Made by a program: the position numbers and the translations under genes. This document shows positions 35,576-47,289 of a DNA stretch of 64,000 nt, piece by piece. Position 1 is the stretch's first letter, and the number at the start of each line of letters is the position of its first letter. Source of the stretch: Sphagnum compactum (lineage: Eukaryota; Bryophyta; Sphagnopsida; Sphagnales); contig OZ234496.1 in NCBI GenBank assembly GCA_965153455.1, forward strand, positions 9,261,863-9,325,862. Reading direction: 5' to 3'. The notes below the pieces were generated by a model, which made no database searches, was not told where the DNA came from, and worked only from the letters and a program-made list of their open reading frames with translations.

Positions 35576-36397
35576 ATGTCAATTATTCCAAAGGGAGGCA
35601 CCCTCCACATCCGGGAGGTGTGGGCAGATAACCTAGAGCAGGAGCTAGAGTTGATTCGAGACATTGTTGATGACTACCCTTACTTGGCCATGGACACAGA
35701 GTTTCCAGGAGTGGTGGTAAGGCCGGTTGGAACCTTCAAGAACAGTGCTGAGTATCACTACCAGACACTTAGAGCAAATGTTGACATGCTCAAGCTCATC
35801 CAGTTGGGTCTCACCTTCTGTGATGAAAATGGAAGACTGCCCCGATGTGGAACATCAGATTACTGTATATGGCAGTTCAATTTCCGGGAGTTCAATCTGC
35901 GGGAAGATGTGTATGCACAAGACTCTATTGAGCTTCTGAGACAGAGTGGGATCGACTTCAAGAAGAATGAGGAGCGAGGAATTGACTCACAACGATTCGG
36001 TGAGCTTTTGATGTCCTCGGGTGTTGTGTTGAATGAGAATGTGCATTGGATAACCTTCCACAGCGGGTATGATTTTGGCTATTTGTTGAAGCTTCTGAGA
36101 TGCCAGAATTTGCCATCACGAGAGCCTGATTTCTTCGTCTTGTTGAGGACCTACTTCCCCTCCCTCTGTGACATCAAGTACCTCATGAAGTTTTGTCATA
36201 ATCTGCATGGAGGTCTCAACCGGTTGGCAGAACAATTGGAAGTGGAACGATATGGTCCTTGTCACCAAGCTGGCTCTGACAGTCTGCTCACATCTTGTGC
36301 ATATCGCAAGCTCAAGGAAGGTTACTTTGATGGTTCCACAGGAAAGTATGCTGGTGTTTTGTATGGTTTGGGTGTTGATAATAGTGAATCTTATTAG
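35576..36397 (+). CDS. CAF1: CAF1/POP2-type mRNA deadenylase (CCR4-NOT subunit)
   Basis: Intronless frame of 273 aa, the normal length for plant CAF1 proteins. It encodes the DEDD-family 3'-5' exoribonuclease that shortens mRNA poly(A) tails in the CCR4-NOT complex, in cytoplasm and nucleus. Catalytic residues are all present: D40 and E42 in AMDTEFPG, D166 in [10 protein letters not shown], and D235 with H230 in [11 protein letters not shown]. Family landmarks include [12 protein letters not shown] at the start, [22 protein letters not shown], and [11 protein letters not shown] (about 98-108). The protein ends in [11 protein letters not shown] without an extension. The start is certain: an in-frame TAA lies 18 nt upstream (35558-35560) and the first ATG thereafter is used. 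Lack of introns is usual for many plant CAF1 genes, which are often stress-induced. Confidence 0.96.
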   Translation: MSIIPKGGTLHIREVWADNLEQELELIRDIVDDYPYLAMDTEFPGVVVRPVGTFKNSAEYHYQTLRANVDMLKLIQLGLTFCDENGRLPRCGTSDYCIWQFNFREFNLREDVYAQDSIELLRQSGIDFKKNEERGIDSQRFGELLMSSGVVLNENVHWITFHSGYDFGYLLKLLRCQNLPSREPDFFVLLRTYFPSLCDIKYLMKFCHNLHGGLNRLAEQLEVERYGPCHQAGSDSLLTSCAYRKLKEGYFDGSTGKYAGVLYGLGVDNSESY

Positions 36398-38425
36398 TGT
36401 CACAGTTCAGCTTGCTTGGCTAGGCCATCCCTTCATGTAAACCAAATGGCATACGGACAAAGTCCAGTACTAAAAGAAATTTTTTCCTCATTAAGATTTT
36501 TTTGCAATCCTCTTTGTGCTGCTTTCACCAATTCTTTTCTTTTGTTGGGATCCATATTCTGTTTGTCAACTGTCCAATGTAGGTGTGGGCGCAAAGGTTG
36601 TTGGCCCTTTAGTCCAGCCCATCCAGTCAATTCCCTGGTTTTCTTTCATCTCTTTGTGCAATGTTGGATTTAGCCTTGCTTTGTAAATTTTGTCTCATGA
36701 CAGAAAGTCACACTCACTATATCCACCACTTGAGATAACTCCATCTTACAAGTAACACAACTTCAGAACCACATCTCACAGCAAGTCTCATTATATACCC
36801 TTCTGTAGTAAGGTTACAAGAGTTTGTCGTTCAAGACAAGAGTCAGTTGTTCATGAGTGCTGGTGGCCAAGTATGGTTTGTGTGCACTGCCTCAGATGGT
36901 TAGAAGCTACATCTGTTGCTTAGAATGAAGCTGACAGCTTATGTAGCTGGCAGCTTTGGGGTCCTCACAAGAGATGCACTTGAATTTGCTAAGTAGAGTT
37001 TCTGCATTATGTAAGGCACTGCTGTCAGTGCTTCTGCCCTATGAGCTGAGGGCGGAGCCCAAGGTCCAGGGCACAAGGCACTGACAGCTGTGCCTTCCCC
37101 TTTGTAACAAATGAGGTAATCTGATGCTTCAGATCGCCTTATGCCCTTGCCCTAGGGAGCTTACGCATAAGATCCTGCTCCAGGGGAATTGCACTGTGTA
37201 ATGTGCCCTCAATTTACACTACAAAACCTCTCAGGTTGTTACATTCTTATGAACCACCAGTTTTGGAAATAGGTTGAATGTCCTAGCATGGGTCAGGTTG
37301 TGTGGTGAATTGAAATTGACTGGTGTCTCATCAATTTGCTTGGTGGAACTCTTAAGGAGGTCCAGAATTGTTGTCACTCAATTTTGTGAAAAAGTCTGAT
37401 CATGTGAGGGACAGAAGGCTGGACAAACCTTGCAAGAGGTGCCATTTTTGTCTTAGCATCAGGTTCAGGATCATAGATAGTAGCAGTCAGCTTAATGGGA
37501 GCAAAGCTAGCTGCATACAAACCATTGTCCATTCAATATTTCTCATGTTATTAGGTGTGGATTGACTCCTCTGAAAGAACCTGTGATGCAAATTGCAAAT
37601 CAAACAGGCATTGGTGTGATGGTGGTGAAGAAACTAATGCTTCAGGTTTTGCCATTATCTTTGCTGGGTGTAATGTGCAGTTCATCAGCTAGATGCTCTG
37701 TGATGAATGTCCCTAGCCTATAATCACAAGATGATGTGATTTGTGGGATGAAGCAAGACAGAAGAAATTACCCTGGAAAGAGAGGGCCATGAACATAACC
37801 ATGAAGCAAACCACAAAATAAACAGTAGTATGTTGCTTTCTCTTATTTCATGACCTGTACAAAGTTGGCCAAAACAGGTTTGCTCAGCTCATAGAAGTTG
37901 CAATGTACATACAGGGATTACAATTACTTCCAGGAGCCCAGTTGACAGTGAGACCTCCATCGTCAGCGGACTACAGAGGTACAAGATCTTCATTCTTGAG
38001 GCAACAAGAAATAACTGCATAATAGTAGGGTACAAGATGTCCAAAGTCATGATACATTGTTTTGAAAGCAACCAATGGGAACAGGAAACTCCCATTGACA
38101 TACAAAGACCTTTGGCACATTTGCCTTCATCCTCCATCTAGCTTTGAGCTATACTACTAGTGGCAAGGAGAGCATGTCAAAACAATTCTGCACAAAAAGA
38201 GATCATAATCGAGCTCCTTTTTTGGCGAGGTATCAGATTGTAAGAACATTGCCGCTAGCTTGAGGCTAACTTATGCTCAGTCTGAAGTGAAATTCTACCT
38301 TGTTCTGGTTTACTGCTCAACACGTCTCATTGCTTCTTTGCTCTGGAAAGCAGTTCTCACATCCTGCACCATTCAATTAGCATCAGTCAGTCAGTCAGCA
38401 CCTTCTGATGCTATAAAAGTAAGCT
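36398..38425 (+). other. 3' flank of CAF1, no further gene
   Basis: The sequence stays somewhat GC-richer than the bulk of the window but has no recognised coding frame on either strand. Part is presumably CAF1 3' UTR. A GTCAGTCAGTCAG run is at about 38385-38397. Confidence 0.4.
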
Positions 38426-38429
38426 GTCT

Positions 38430-38777
38430 CTTTCCATTAGGCTGCTGTGATCACATTACATACAGTGTAATGTGATCACAGCAGCCTAATGGAAAGCCAC
38501 TGACATAGGGTCTTGTTTCTTGCTGCAGGGACAATTGCAAGAGCTGTGTGTTGAAAACATGTAATTAATAACTCTGGGAACACATGTTTTCATGAAAACA
38601 GGGACAGATGTCATTGCATGGTGAGTCACAGTTTGTTCATACTACCAGATCTCACATCAACTGGTCAATGCTTGGCTGGTAGAGCTGTAAGATGACAGTG
38701 AGCACAACTAATTGAAAAAACACAATGGAAAGCTGCTGTGATCACAGAATGTGTGATCACAGCAGTCTAATGGAAAG
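38430..38777. repeat. Two related hairpins, possible MITE-like element
   Basis: A perfect inverted repeat has 31-bp arms at 38430-38460 and 38466-38496 with a 5-base loop. The arm begins CTTTCCATTAGGCTGCTGTG and contains TGATCA. A second, shorter hairpin of the same sequence family lies at 38732-38765 (GCTGCTGTGATCACA, loop GAATG). It is followed by AGTCTAATGGAAAG, so the outer ends 38430 and 38777 also form an inverted repeat. This suggests a roughly 350-bp foldback element with an internal copy. No convincing target-site duplication is seen. Confidence 0.7.
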
Positions 38778-38972
38778 ATGTCCTAAGCAACGCTTCTTTG
38801 TGGAATCCTGGCAATTGCAATTGCGAGGCTTGGTGTAGCATTGCCTTTGAAGAAAAAAAAGTTGAGAAAGAGGGAAACAAAAGAGGGTTTTCGGAGAAGA
38901 CGAACCGCAAGTGAGGTTCTTCTATATGCCGTTCACGCAAAACTCGATCGTCCTAACGGGACCTGTGCGCTT

Positions 38973-39500
38973 TCACATCTCTTCTTCGTCATCAGAAGAG
39001 AAGCCCTTCTGCCTAAGAATCTCGCCCACTTGTTTGTCCTTCTTTTCCTTACTCTTCGCGGCTATGGCAGCACGCAGTGACTTGAGACTATCAACGACTT
39101 TAGGCTGCTTCCCAACCCTCTCACCTTCCAAGCTCTCAACCTTCGCGACGTCATCATCAGTCTTTCCGTTTTCCTGATCTTCATCCTGATCTTCACTGTT
39201 CTCAAAACTCACTACACCACCTCCGACCTCACTTTTCCTCACATAACCGCCATCCGAATACACATCTTCTTCTCGTTCCCACAACTGGACCAAAGCATTC
39301 TTCTTCTTCTTCTTCTTCTTCTTCTTGGACTGCTTCTCGAAAGTGGAAACCTGACTCATCTGTGATGTAACTCCCCTCTTCTTACTGTGTCCATTGGACT
39401 TCTTTCTCACGCCAGAAAGAGTCGAAACCTTGAGTGACGTAGCCGACTTCTTTTTCCGCTCGAGACGATCACGACTCCTCTCAGATATGCTGGTCTCCAT
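38973..39500 (-). CDS. Charged, probably nuclear/nucleolar protein of unknown function
   Basis: The frame encodes 175 aa from the ATG at 39500. An upstream GTG at 39551 extends the frame but is unlikely as a start in a plant gene. The protein begins METSISERSRDRLERKKKS and has a basic N-terminal half with a nine-lysine run (about residues 59-67). A short hydrophobic-charged block NALVQLWEREEDVYSDGGYV follows. After it come an acidic middle (SEDQDEDQENGKTDDD), a basic helix (LKSLRAAIAAKSKEKKDKQ) and the acidic end DDEEEM. Alternating basic and acidic low-complexity is typical of nucleolar ribosome-assembly factors, and the telo-box array upstream supports that kind of role. Both points are inference. 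No introns are needed. I do not recognise the family, although the WEREEDVYSDGG and C-terminal helix look like conserved blocks. Confidence 0.7.
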   Translation of the reverse strand: METSISERSRDRLERKKKSATSLKVSTLSGVRKKSNGHSKKRGVTSQMSQVSTFEKQSKKKKKKKKKNALVQLWEREEDVYSDGGYVRKSEVGGGVVSFENSEDQDEDQENGKTDDDVAKVESLEGERVGKQPKVVDSLKSLRAAIAAKSKEKKDKQVGEILRQKGFSSDDEEEM

Positions 39501-39559
39501 CGCAGGATGCAGACACGACTGCACACAGAACTCGCAAACAAGAGCCTTCACGGCGCTTC

Positions 39560-39925
39560 CGAATTAGGGTTTACTAGAGTTGGTTTAGGGTTTCGGGTTT
39601 GAGCTCTAATGGAAGTCACCATTCAGAGGGTCCTTGAGCGCTTCTAAATTAGGGTTCTGGGCTTAAGGTCTATTGGAAGTTGATCTTAAGATGTGCTTGA
39701 GGGCTTCAGGATTAGGATTTTGGGTTTAAGGTCTATCAGAGGTGCCCTTAAAAGGTCCTCGTCTGAAATTAGGGTTTCGGGTTTAAGGTCTCTTGGAAGC
39801 TACCCTTGAGAGGTCCTTGAGGGCTTCAGAATTAGGGTTTTGGGGGTTTTCACGGTTTATTGGAAGGTGCCCTTAACAGGTCCTTGGGAGCTTTGGAATA
39901 AGGGTTTTGGGGTTAAGGTCACATC
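39560..39925 (-). promoter_or_regulatory. Tandem telo-box array upstream of the charged-protein gene
   Basis: Five to six imperfect units of about 57-67 bp. TTAGGGTTT or a variant occurs at 39564, 39585, 39649, 39712, 39769, 39832 and 39899. On the gene's strand this is the telo-box AAACCCTAA. Each unit continues CGGGTTTAAGGTCTATTGGA, then AGGTCCTTGAGGGCTTC. The array begins about 60 bp upstream of the start codon, so it overlaps the expected promoter and leader. Confidence 0.75.
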
Positions 39926-39929
39926 AATA

Positions 39930-42900
39930 GATTTCATTTGTTGATGGCTCAATGAAAACCACACAAGAATTTTGTTCATCTTTGGGCATTTTTATGAAAA
40001 ATTGATGTGGATAATAGTTACAAAATAATTGCACAAAATTGCATTTTTTTTTCATAATATATGTTTATATATAATTTCAATACGTTCAATGCAACTATTG
40101 CAATTAATTAAATAACATTAATGATGTAAAAATACCCTAGGTTGAAAGCGACCATTACAACTTTAAAATCTAGTTACAAGCCTAGTTGCAATTTAAGCCC
40201 CAATTTTCTCATAATGTAAAAAATTCAAATGCAAAAAAAAAATCATAATATGATATGAAATTAATTTGATGTAAATACCTATCAACCAACTTCAAATAGT
40301 GTAATGTTGTAGGTAAATTGCAATGTTGTTTCATAGTATATTCAATCTCAAACCATTTATCCTTAGCAAACCAATTCATATATGTTCTCTTTTTCTACTT
40401 GTGCCTCTTTTAAACTCATTTTTCATAATACTTGCTCACAAGAAAAAACATGTGATGGACAATTGAATGTGGCGAAAATTAGCACATTGAATAGCACATT
40501 GAATAGAGGTAATACCTTTCAAGACCTCCCTAGTACTTGTGGAATATTGTGATTCAAAATAAGAGCAAATGGTGGAACAAATGTTGAAATAAATGGTTGT
40601 GATTGGAAAGCTTTGAAAAAGTTGTTCAAATTGTGCATTTTTATCTTTTTAATTCATGGTTCTAGTAAATCCTTTCAAAAAAAGTTGATCATTAACTATG
40701 ACAAAAACTTGAAACCTAACTTCAAAAAGTAGCATTAAATGTAACAGGGTGAAAGTATCCTTAGGTGGTACCACTAGGAACCACCTCAAGGAATGAAAAA
40801 GGAACCAAAAATAACCAAATCATTTTCTTGGGCCCTTTATTTTAAATGTTTTCACAATTATAAATTATTTTTGTCCTCATGTGTGTCAATTGCATGCACT
40901 AATATATGGCTTGAAGTTTATTTTTGAATTAATTTTTTTTGAAATTGTTAAAAATTTGTATTCTTAATTAAAATGGCCCCTTCATAAATTGATAGCTTTA
41001 ACTTTGGAAATTCATAATTAAAATATACTTATTCAATTAATTGCTTAATAACCTAAAAATAGAATGACTTCCAAATTACCTTTAAAACAAATTCCCAAAA
41101 AAATTTCGAAATTATGTTTCAAATTTTTGTTCTTAACTAAAAAGTTTAAGGAAAGTATGTTCTTAAAACTTTTTCTAAATGCAATGATTAAAAACATCAA
41201 AATACACAATATTTTTAAAATTATTGAAATTTCAAAATCTCTGGAACTTAATAAATGTACTCATTAAAAAAATTTATGAAAATATTTATTTAAATGTTTC
41301 TAATGATTTTTCAAAATTTGATGGGTCTAAAAAAATCAAGGTGTAATGTTCTTAGTGGTACCACCCAAAGAAGCTTTTACCCAACAAGTATATATTCACT
41401 TGGGTAACTATTTTTTAACAAAAAAAATGTATATGTGTAAATAAGTTTTCTACTATTGTTCTCTAGTACACCATTTACTTGCTATTCATTACATACACAT
41501 TTCATCATAGTTTGCAATATTGGCCTTCTTGCTTTAATCACAAAATCCATACAATTACATTAAATTTGTTTAACACTTTTTCATAAAATAATTTGTAAAT
41601 TTTAGAAAAAAGAGAAATTGGATTTTCTAACAACTCCCAATGCCCATGGAACAATTCATGATGGCATCTACTATTAATTCTCTCTAGAACCCAAGTAATT
41701 AGATGTTGTAAATCTACACTCCCATCCCTTTCTACTTCCTTACCCTCTGTGGTTATGCTTTCATAAATTCAATTTCTCCTCTACAAACTTGGTAAACAAA
41801 AGGACTTTACTCAGCACAAAAGAAAAAGAAAACAACCACTAGGTCTAGACTAGGGGGCCAAAACCCAAGGGGCCTAGGGCACCACACATCACTCACCTAA
41901 CAACCCCACATCTAAGTCTTTCCAAAGACCAAAGAATTTATTTACCACTTCTACAGCAGATGATATGTCTAGCACCTCATAGCTTGTCAAATTCAAGTAG
42001 TAAGGATCCTTCCATATTCAAAGTCTCACTAATTCTAAGCAAAAACTCCGTCCAAGCCAATCAGCCATAATCCTTTATAAACTTTTGCTTACTCATTGTC
42101 CCCATGACACATTTTCATTGTTTTTGTACTCACATATTCCATTACCATTTGTTTCCTAAAATGTAAGTTTTCCCCTTGCTTGTTAAATCCAATTCTTAAA
42201 CTTCATGCCCTGCACATAACACCTAGAAAACAACTTTCAACAAACATCACTTATTACAATTGGCCTTTAACTTCAACTTTCAAATTTTCAATCTTCACAA
42301 TTAAGGCTTTCATTGATACAACAATTTAAATTTTTTCTCTTTCCCAATTATTTCTAAACAAAAATCTTGAAATCACATGTAAAAATGTTAAAATCCTAGC
42401 TTAAAGGACAAAAAAGCTAATCATTTAGTTCTCTCCCACACACATCACCATAATGTTTGATTGCTTCCTTTCACACCTTCTCTCTTCAAAAAACTTTCTA
42501 GGCTCCCACATTTCATTTTATTCATTTATTCTTGTGCCATTACTCACCTTTGTTGATTTATGCCCCTAAAATTGTCATCATCTTTCTTTCCCTTTCTACC
42601 CTATTTTAGTCTAAATCATGTCCATAACACCTAATTTGGATCACCAACACACAATATAAAATTAGTGATCAAAATATCCTTGGGCATGCTTAATATGTTT
42701 TTGTAACTAAAACAATGATTTTTCTTGCTTGCAAATTAATCCTTCAAACTTTACCACACATCCACATTATGTTCATAAAAATGAAAATGCATAGCTCCAT
42801 TCTAAATGCACATTAAATTTGAAAAATGCCACCTTCTATGAAAGCTCAAATCACTTAACTTTGTTAAGTTCATCCACGTCATCCAATCTTGTATCCAATT

Positions 42901-43600
42901 TAACCTAAATGCCATGATCAGCTCCAAATATATCCACCATCTTTATGACAACGTGATAACACACACCAAAACAAAGAACCAAATATTGTAATACTTGGGC
43001 CAATTCGATAGGCTCTTGTCAAATATTTAATTAATTTTCAGAAATCCAATTCGACATTTTTTTTAATTTTATTTTTTGATAAAAATGTAATAATGTTTGG
43101 ATATTTCGATGATAATAAATATTATGTTAGTGCTTTCATTGGTAGTTTTTTTTTTGTTACACACCATACATGATCATTCGTAGTTTGTTTTTTTTGTTAC
43201 AAATTTTTCGGTTTAGAGTTTTATGACATAGGTATAAGATGCAATATTGGTGCATTGACAACCTCATTTCAATTCTTGGTATCACTTATCTAGTTTGAAG
43301 GAGCAATTTGCAATGGAAGATAATTTGCATTGAATAAATTTTATTAGGTATATACTCGGAAATGAGTGGAGAGATTAAACATAGAGTGAATTCTTGCTAC
43401 TTATTTATGTTGAGAGAAGTTTGCATCAAGAATAATTTGCATTGAAGAGTTTAGTGTATTAAAAAACATGCAAGTGCAAAAAAATTGTTAACCTATTTCT
43501 ATGGAACATATGTTTGCAAGAACTTATTATACCTATACAAAAGTGGAAAGGTTGAGTGAAGAGTATTTGGTACCTAAATGGGCATTCAACAAAAATGGCA
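39930..43600. other. AT-rich gene-free region
   Basis: Only short frames, none with recognisable features. The palindromic words GTGGTACCAC (40769-40778) and GTGGTACCACC (about 41357) occur in similar contexts, but I could not define an element around them. Confidence 0.4.
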
Positions 43601-43669
43601 AAAGATGTTAACAGGGTTGTTTAAGCCCATCACAAATTATGAACATTTCAACATTTTATAGCATGAAGT

Positions 43670-45279
43670 TGATTTGTTGAAACGGGTTGCACAAGAGAAA
43701 GATACCCAAAGCAGAGTGTAAAAGCATCTAGTTGGTTGGCCTAAAATATTCGAAGCAGTTCTGCAAGCCTATGATGAAATCAAACAAGAGTCAAATGAAG
43801 AATAAGCAAGAGAAAGATCGCATGTGCATAAGCGCATGACATACATAAAATGGTTTCAACAAGACTTATGGCCACCCATCATGGTAGCAATAAAACAATA
43901 CCATGGTAATAGAATTAATGCCCTCCATTTCTTGAAAATTGCTTACAAAAGACTAGGATGTTCTAATCCTTATGAGAAACTTGGAAGATCTAGCCTTTAT
44001 GATTGGTTTATGGATAGAAAAGAAATTAAGGCCAAATATGCCCATCTAGCTAAATTAGGCACACGAGTTCAAACCAAGAAATAGAACGTACCAGTCCTTG
44101 AAAATTACCTTGTACTTAGAAATTCCATGGTAGCCATGTTGCAAAAGATGAAGGAGGAAGGTCAACCCCTAGCAATTTCTATCGTCCAACCCATACTTAA
44201 TGGAATGATCGAGTTTTTAACACCAAACCTGGTGGGTTTAAGGTCACTCAAGAATGACCCACCAATTCGTGAAACATTACATGAATTGGACATTTAGGGC
44301 TAGTATTATAACTACTAACAAATTTCGAGCAAATTGGCAAAAGAAATGTAAATTCATGGTTTTACCTAGCCAAGGTTTACAACATTCCCCCTTCACTTGT
44401 TGACAATAGTGATCAAATCGACATCCATTTGGTACCTACAACAAGAGAGCGTACATGGGAAAGTAGGGGCTCCAAACATATCCATGTACTTGGCATAGAG
44501 GACAAACGATAGGTGACTATAACCCCTCATCTACATCAAGAGTATTGTTGCCATTGCAAATCATCTTTACAAGCACTATAATAAGGACATTGCCACCAAA
44601 CAACCAAAGAAGAACAATGTGTGTTACAAATGGGTGAGATCTAACTTATAATGAAAATCATTGGTCAAACTTTGATACCACCAAACGTTTTGTGGAAAAT
44701 GTCATGGTTCCTTACCACCAAGTTCAGATTGAGTTATTGGGACTACAAACACATCAAAAACTAGTTTGGTTGTTAGATTGTTGGAGTGTACACAAAAGTT
44801 AAGAATTCTTGGACTAGATTATAAAAAAATCCAAATATCTTAGTTTTTTTTGTTCCAAAAAATTGAACCAATGTTTTCCAACCAACTAATGCCCATTCAA
44901 GCATGCATTCAAGATGGAGTTCAACATTTGGACAGTTGGGGTACTCAAACAACAAATTGAGAATGGCAAAGATCCCATTGTTGATTTCAAAATGAGCAAT
45001 TTGAAACCACGGATCTATGAATGGTTACACAATGCATGGAAAAATTTAAGGAGGAAACAAACAATGATTTTGAAAGGGTGGGAGAAAACAAGGCTTACAA
45101 GAGTTTGGAACAATGAATTTCAACTTGCTACCATGGAAGCAAACAAAACCGCTTCTCTCTTTACAATAACAAATGACATTGAAAAAGACATGGAGATTGA
45201 CGAACCATGCACCATGCACCGATCACTAGAAGAAATTGTGTTGTTTGCAACCAATCCATTTGCAACTAGATGCAACTAA
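43670..45279 (+). pseudogene. Pogo-like DDE superfamily transposase relic
   Basis: Plus-strand fragments, separated by stops and frameshifts, follow the order of a CENP-B/pogo-type DDE_1 transposase. The N-terminal region (43824-44084) encodes helix-turn-helix-like sequence. Then come DQIDIHLVPTTRERTW (about 44413-44460, expected first catalytic aspartate), GIEDKR and later LLDCWSVHKS (about 44773-44802, second catalytic aspartate). The downstream block around CPFKHAFK, MEFNIWTVGVLKQQI and WLHNAWKNL (44890-45053) matches the region after the third acid. The end at 45279 is a normal-looking stop. In-frame stops (for example in WSVHKS*EFLD) show it is inactive. No inverted repeats were found by eye. 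Confidence 0.65.
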
Positions 45280-45429
45280 TTGTCACATGCAACTCAAATA
45301 GTTTTAGATGATTTTCGATCACCTTTGTAGTTATGGTGTAACTAGTTTTTCCTTCATCCTTCAAAATGGATGACTTTTACACTTTGATTATATGCTACCA
45401 TACATACAATATCGTATATACATTTGATT

Positions 45430-46430
45430 TTATACAAATACATTACCAAAGAACTTGAGCTCCAAAACTCAATTTGGTTTTCTTTGCTTAAACCAAACAA
45501 TGACCCCTTTCACTTCAAAAGAACATATCTTGTTCATTTCAAAACCAATTTGAGCAATTTTTGTTGCTTTGAATGCGCTAAATGTAGAACTACAAAATAT
45601 TTTTGAGGCTGAAAGACAACAGAGAAATTATCAAATATTTTGAGCTTCAAATTGCAAACTGGCTTTATTAGCCAAAATCAAACAATTGCCCCCTTCACTT
45701 GATAGGAACATATCTTGCTCATTTCAAAACCAATTTGAGCAATTTTTGTTGCTTTGAATGCGCTAATTGTAAAACTACAAAATCCTTTTGAGGTTAAAAA
45801 ACAATAGAGCGATTACCAAAGATCTTCAACTTCAAATTACAAATTGGTTTTATTAGCCTAAACCAAACAGTGACCCCCTTCATTTCAAAAGAACATATCT
45901 TGCTCATTTTAAAACTAATTCAAGCGATTTTTGTGACTTTGAATGCGTTCAATGTAGAATTACAAAATCTTTTTGAAACTCAAAGACAACAAAGTAATGA
46001 CCTAAGATCTTGAACTTCAAATTGCAAATTGGTTTTATTAACCTAAACCAAACAATGACCCCTTTCACTTTAGAAGAACGTATCTTGCTCATTTCAAAAC
46101 CAATTTGAATGATTTTTGTGAATTTGGATGCGTTATGCATAGAACTACAGAATCTTTTTGAGGCTCAAGACAACAAAACAATGACCAAAGATCTTCAACT
46201 TCAAATTGCAAACTAGTTTTACTAACCTAAACCAAACAATGAACCCTTCACTTCAAAATAACATATCTTGTTCAAGTCAAAACCAATTTGAATGATGTTT
46301 GTGGCTTTTGATGCGTTAAGTGTAGAAGTACAAAATCTTTTTGAGGCTCAAGGACAACAGAGTAATGACCAAAGATTTTCAGCTTCAAATCACAAACCAG
46401 ATGTATTAACCTAAACCAAGTTGCAATTAA
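45430..46430. repeat. Satellite-like tandem array, about 185-bp units, five copies
   Basis: AACCAAACAATGACCCC or a close variant occurs at 45491, 45676, 45860, 46046 and 46230, with a truncated sixth at about 46414. Periods are 184-186 bp. Each unit continues CTTTCACTTCAAAAGAACAT, ATCTTGCTCATTTCAAAACC, AATTTGAG.GATTTTTGTG, TTTGAATGCG and ACTACAAAATCTTTTTGAGG. Unit size is nucleosome-scale, like many plant satellites. It starts about 150 bp after the DDE transposase relic ends. Confidence 0.9.
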
Positions 46431-46794
46431 AATCTAATTAAAATCTTTATCCCATATTGGTTGTCATAGCTTTGAAGCTTGTAAATTATTTATCTATAGG
46501 TGCCTTACTTCAAGGAACAAGTGACAATTGGGATGAATAAAAAAAAATGTTTGACCCTAAATGCTAAACCCAAATTTTCTTTAATAAAAAGTTGTAAATC
46601 TACCTTTTGAGATAAGATTTACATAACTACTTAGGCCCACTCATCTATTGACCTACCTACTTAGGCCACCTACCTGCCTACCTAGGCCTATATATTTACC
46701 TACCTACTTACATAGGTGCCACATGTCAACATTTTATAAACCTTATATCAAACACCCTAGATTTGCTTAATTAATTTAAATATTAAATGTCAAA

Positions 46795-46890
46795 TGGGAT
46801 TAAAATGCCATGTGTCATTAAATGGTTGGTTTTTAAATGGACATGTGTCACTAAATGATTGGCTTGAAAATGGACATGTGTCATTAAAAA
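46795..46890. repeat. Short tandem repeat, about 35-bp unit, three copies
   Basis: CATGTGTCA.TAAATG.TTGG, followed by TTAAATGG or GAAAATGG, recurs at about 46808, 46843 and 46875. The local frames on both strands are therefore repetitive. Confidence 0.7.
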
Positions 46891-46993
46891 AATCATTTAA
46901 TTGCATGTGTAGTTGCACATGCAACTTGTTGTATGAATATGAATGGATGAAAAGTACAAACATACTATATGTACATCGTATGTACAATATGTT

Positions 46994-47072
46994 ATGAGGT
47001 GATTTTCTGTCCTTCTACTCCCGGCTCTATGAGGTGATTTTCTGTCCTTCTACTCCCGGCTCTATGAGGTGA
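46994..47072. repeat. Perfect 35-bp tandem repeat, two copies plus
   Basis: ATGAGGTGATTTTCTGTCCT followed by TCTACTCCCGGCTCT occurs at 46994 and 47029 without change, and a third copy begins at 47064 and then diverges. It is GC-richer than its surroundings. Confidence 0.9.
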
Positions 47073-47289
47073 CTATACTTGAAAGTACATATGCTACCGG
47101 TGGAGCAAAAAATGCAAATGTGTTTCTAGATGTTAAGTTGCATTTGTAGTTGAAACCAAGTAGCTTGCCTCCTATGCATGATTTACAATTTAGAATTGAT
47201 AGATATATCTTCCAAGTTCAAACACTCCAAATCCTAGAATTTTGTGTTAAATTGTCACCCATTCAAATCAACGTTTAAGGATTCAACAC

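Noticed and set aside
34974-35582. 202-codon minus-strand frame opposite the CAF1 leader
   Set aside because: Its product is leucine/serine runs produced by the antisense of AGAAG and AGCAGC repeats. The plus-strand CAF1 leader explains the sequence.
38973-39551. A 192-aa version of the charged protein starting at 39551 with a CEFCVQSC motif
   Set aside because: The first codon is GTG. The first ATG is at 39500, so the Cys-containing N-terminus is most likely untranslated leader.
44773-44955. Minus-strand 60-codon frame
   Set aside because: It is antisense to the catalytic block of the DDE transposase relic, which explains the sequence better.
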